Shown here: in pieces, positions 6,938 to 9,239 of the stretch | Position numbering within the stretch: the first letter of the stretch is position 1 | Layout of the letters: the number at the start of each line of letters is the position of its first letter | Origin: JBMZCV01 sp049613665 | Lineage (GTDB): Bacteria; Bacteroidota; Bacteroidia; Chitinophagales; UBA2359 | Assembly: GCA_049613665.1 (NCBI GenBank) | Contig: JBMZCV010000197.1 | Coordinates: forward strand, 1 to 9,239 | DNA length: 9,239 nt | Direction of reading: 5' to 3' | The notes under the pieces: model-generated | The model's input: only the letters and a program-made list of their open reading frames with translations | Databases searched by the model: none | Told to the model about the DNA's origin: nothing | Translations under genes and position numbers: made by a program

Positions 6938-8302
6938 ATGAAAATTCATTTTATAGCCATAGGCGGTAGTGTCATGCACCAGTTAGCAATAGCTTTGCAC
7001 CAAAAAGGTATGCAAGTAAGCGGCTCTGACGATGTTATTTTTGACCCTGCACGCAGCAATTTAGAAGCAGTTGGGTTGTTGCCGAGCGAAATAGGTTGGC
7101 AAGCCGATAGAATCACGACAGATATTGATGCGATTATTTTGGGAATGCACGCCAAGCCAGACAATCCAGAATTATTGAAAGCTCAAAGTTTAAATATTCC
7201 AATATATTCATATCCTGCCTATATTTATGAGCAAACAAAAGACAAAAAAAGAGTGGTAATAGGAGGCAGTCATGGCAAAACGACTATCACTTCTATGATA
7301 ATGCACACTTTACGCCATTTTGGAATGGATTTTGATTATCTTGTTGGAGCAAAGTTAGCTGGTTTTGAGCAGTCTGTGAGGCTTACGAGTGATGCACCGA
7401 TTGTTGTGATTGAAGGCGATGAATATTTGTCTTCGCCGATTCATCGTGTGCCAAAATTTCATTATTACAAAGCAAATATCGCTTTATTGAGTGGCATTGC
7501 ATGGGATCATATCAATGTTTTTCCGACTTTTAAAAATTATGTTTCACAATTTGATACTTTTGTAGAAAATTTGGAAACAAACGATATTTTGATTTATAAT
7601 GAAGAAGATGAATTAGTGAAACAAGTAGCTGAAAAAGCTATTTCGCTAAAAAAAGCTTATGAAACGCCCAACTTTTTTATAGAAAATGGCACAACTTATC
7701 TCGATTTTCAATATTCTCAAATAGCTTTGCAAATTTTCGGCCGTCACAACTTGCTCAATTTGGCAGGTGCAAAACTCGTTTGTGAAGCTTTAGGCATTGC
7801 AGAAGAGCAGTTTTTTGAAGCCATACAGCATTTCAAAGGTGCAGCTCGCCGACTAGAATTGATAGGCGAAAATGAGACCTGTTCGGTATATAAAGATTTT
7901 GCTCACGCTCCCTCAAAAGTGAAAGCGACTACCGAAGCTATGAGTTTGATTTCTAGCGATAGAAAGTTGTTGGCTTGCCTTGAACTACATACTTATAGCA
8001 GCTTGAACAAAGATTTTTTGCCACAATATAAAGGTAGTTTGGAAGCTGCTGATGAGGCTATTGTTTTTTTCAATCGCCATACTTTTGAGATTAAAAAGTT
8101 GCCACTTTTAGAAAAAAATGAAGTTGCAAAATACTTTTCGCACTCAAATTTGTTAGTTTTTACCGACAATGCTACACTAACTGCTCATCTAAAAGGACTT
8201 AATTATGAAAAAACTAATCTTTTAATGATGAGTTCTGGCAATTTTGGAGGTATGAATTTAAATAATATGGCTAACTTTGCAACAGGAAATAAAAGTGTGT
8301 AA
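6938..8302 (+). CDS. mpl: UDP-N-acetylmuramate:murein tripeptide ligase (Mpl)
   Basis: A 454-residue cytosolic Mur ligase, close to E. coli Mpl (457). It uses ATP to join recycled L-Ala-gamma-D-Glu-meso-DAP to UDP-MurNAc, returning wall peptide to peptidoglycan synthesis. The N-terminal nucleotide-binding segment starts MKIHFIAIGGS, with a GSDD at 29-32. The ATP loop is GGSHGKTT (109-116). Further Mur-ligase motifs are EGDEYL (159-164), WDHINVFP (189-196), FGRHNLLN (267-274), GAARRLE (301-307) and DFAHAP (320-325). The last usually reads DFAHHP in E. coli-type Mpl, and Ala in the second His place seems to be a Bacteroidota variant. MurC is the alternative. Absence of other division/wall genes nearby and the DFAH motif favour Mpl. 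The ATG at 6938 begins exactly at the conserved first strand. A TTG nine codons upstream would add an unlikely tail. Confidence 0.9.
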   Translation: MKIHFIAIGGSVMHQLAIALHQKGMQVSGSDDVIFDPARSNLEAVGLLPSEIGWQADRITTDIDAIILGMHAKPDNPELLKAQSLNIPIYSYPAYIYEQTKDKKRVVIGGSHGKTTITSMIMHTLRHFGMDFDYLVGAKLAGFEQSVRLTSDAPIVVIEGDEYLSSPIHRVPKFHYYKANIALLSGIAWDHINVFPTFKNYVSQFDTFVENLETNDILIYNEEDELVKQVAEKAISLKKAYETPNFFIENGTTYLDFQYSQIALQIFGRHNLLNLAGAKLVCEALGIAEEQFFEAIQHFKGAARRLELIGENETCSVYKDFAHAPSKVKATTEAMSLISSDRKLLACLELHTYSSLNKDFLPQYKGSLEAADEAIVFFNRHTFEIKKLPLLEKNEVAKYFSHSNLLVFTDNATLTAHLKGLNYEKTNLLMMSSGNFGGMNLNNMANFATGNKSV

Positions 8303-8328
8303 AATTTGCTAAACCTTGAATATTTTAA

Positions 8329-8342
8329 AGACTTTCGAGTCT
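8329..8342. other. Small UUCG-loop hairpin before the exonuclease gene
   Basis: AGACT-TTCG-AGTCT forms a five-base stem with a UUCG loop, 29 bases upstream of the exonuclease ATG and inside the 69-base gap after mpl. It is followed by A-rich DNA rather than a T run, so it is not a standard terminator in the plus direction. It may shape the mRNA leader or be chance. Confidence 0.35.
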
Positions 8343-8371
8343 AATAAAAAAAACAAAATTATATTTATTAT

Positions 8372-9142
8372 ATGTTAGAATTAAAACGACCTTTAGCTGT
8401 TTTTGATATAGAATCAACTGGCTTAGATTTGGCAAAAGATAGAATTGTAGAAATTTGCATCTTGAAAGTGAAGCCAAATGGCGAGGAAGTAAAACGTACT
8501 TTTCGTGTAAATCCGACCATTCCAATACCACCTCATGTATCGGAAATTCACGGCATTTATGATAAAGATGTGAAAGGTTGCCCAACTTTCAAAGAGGTTG
8601 CAAATGAGATATTTCAATTTTTGAAAGATTGTGATGTAGCTGGCTACAATTCAAATCAATTTGATGTGCCTTTGCTCAATGAAGAATTTTTGCGTTTGAA
8701 TATGAATTTCAAAGACAGCAAACGACGTTTTATTGATGCTTATCGTATTTTTCAGAAAAACGAAAAGCGAAATTTGGAAGCAGCCTACAAATTTTATTGC
8801 GACAAAGAGCTGAAAAATGCTCACAATGCAGAAGCAGATGTATTGGCTACTTATGAGGTTTTGAAAGGGCAAATAGCGAGATATGGCGATAGCATTGGTA
8901 AAAATGTAGCAGAAATGCACGAATACACCAACGACAATAATTTTTATGACTCAGGCCGCCGCATGATTGTAGATAAAGGTGTGGTAAAATTCAATTTTGG
9001 TAAGCACAAAGGCCGTCCTGTTGAAGATGTATTGCGACGTGAACCGCAGTATTATGATTGGATGATGCGTAGTGGCTTTTTGTTAGATACTAAGCAAAAA
9101 CTAAGCACGATTATGTTGGGCTTGAAGTTTAAGATTAAATAA
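8372..9142 (+). CDS. DEDDh 3'-5' exonuclease (DnaQ/ExoX-like)
   Basis: A 256-residue cytosolic exonuclease of the DnaQ superfamily. Residues about 7-172 form the catalytic domain. FDIESTG (11-17) supplies D12 and E14, AGYNSNQFDVPLL (90-102) supplies D98, and AHNAEADV (150-157) supplies H151 and D156. All metal ligands and the catalytic His are therefore present. IHGI (59-62) is the usual substrate-side motif. The C-terminal part (about 203-255, with KFNFGKHKGRPVEDV and YYDWMM) resembles the small C-terminal module found in ExoX-like proteins. The protein is likely a repair or proofreading-type 3'-5' single-strand exonuclease. Whether it acts as the Pol III epsilon subunit is unclear. The PHP-domain DnaE of Bacteroidota may have its own proofreading, and no polymerase gene is nearby. 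It follows mpl on the same strand after 69 bases and may be cotranscribed, since no terminator or clear promoter was seen between them. Confidence 0.9.
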   Translation: MLELKRPLAVFDIESTGLDLAKDRIVEICILKVKPNGEEVKRTFRVNPTIPIPPHVSEIHGIYDKDVKGCPTFKEVANEIFQFLKDCDVAGYNSNQFDVPLLNEEFLRLNMNFKDSKRRFIDAYRIFQKNEKRNLEAAYKFYCDKELKNAHNAEADVLATYEVLKGQIARYGDSIGKNVAEMHEYTNDNNFYDSGRRMIVDKGVVKFNFGKHKGRPVEDVLRREPQYYDWMMRSGFLLDTKQKLSTIMLGLKFKIK

Positions 9143-9239
9143 TATATCATTAAAAAAACGTAGAGACTTGCCTGTAAGGTGGGCTGTCGAATTTAAGCAT
9201 AACAAGAATATTGTTTTTCGCTCCAAAAAGTGCCAAATA

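Noticed and set aside
9160..9200. GTAGAGACTTGCC... looked like the start of a palindromic repeat
   Set aside because: No matching second arm is visible before the window ends. The tail 9143-9239 shows no gene or clear terminator.

Overview
The window looks like chromosomal DNA of a low-GC member of the Bacteroidota. Three things point there. Putative promoters fit the Bacteroidota pattern (TTG, about 19 to 22 bases, then TAnnTTTG). The first gene carries a Bacteroidota-style 'IPA...LLETGGM' domain behind an OmpA-like domain. The gene set (fused formiminotransferase-cyclodeaminase, CGC bacilliredoxin, Mpl ligase, DEDDh exonuclease) is common in environmental Bacteroidota. The genus cannot be named from sequence alone.

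Layout, left to right. A diverged copy of an intergenic repeat (2-249) leads into a secreted OmpA-like envelope protein (261-2303), closed by a strong hairpin terminator. Next is a very AT-rich gene with its own near-consensus promoter, encoding a 532-residue protein with one phospholipase-D-type HKD nuclease motif (2441-4039). A 13-base near-identical direct repeat brackets this gene and its terminator/promoter block. Then comes the bifunctional folate enzyme FtcD (4208-5893), which shares a bidirectional terminator with the convergent bacilliredoxin gene (6002-6418, minus strand). A 519-base gene-free gap holds the bacilliredoxin promoter region, the second repeat copy (6624-6810) and the mpl promoter. 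The right end carries mpl (6938-8302, peptidoglycan recycling) and a DEDDh exonuclease (8372-9142), on the same strand and 69 bases apart.

Most of the window is ordinary housekeeping: envelope, histidine/folate catabolism, thiol redox, murein recycling, DNA processing. The genes do not form one pathway. The part that stands out is the AT-rich HKD-nuclease gene, which looks acquired and may be a stand-alone defence or DNA-processing nuclease. Its C-terminal two thirds match nothing I recognise. The second point of interest is the two-copy intergenic repeat with a conserved palindromic core. No RNA genes, CRISPR arrays, transposases or integrases were seen.
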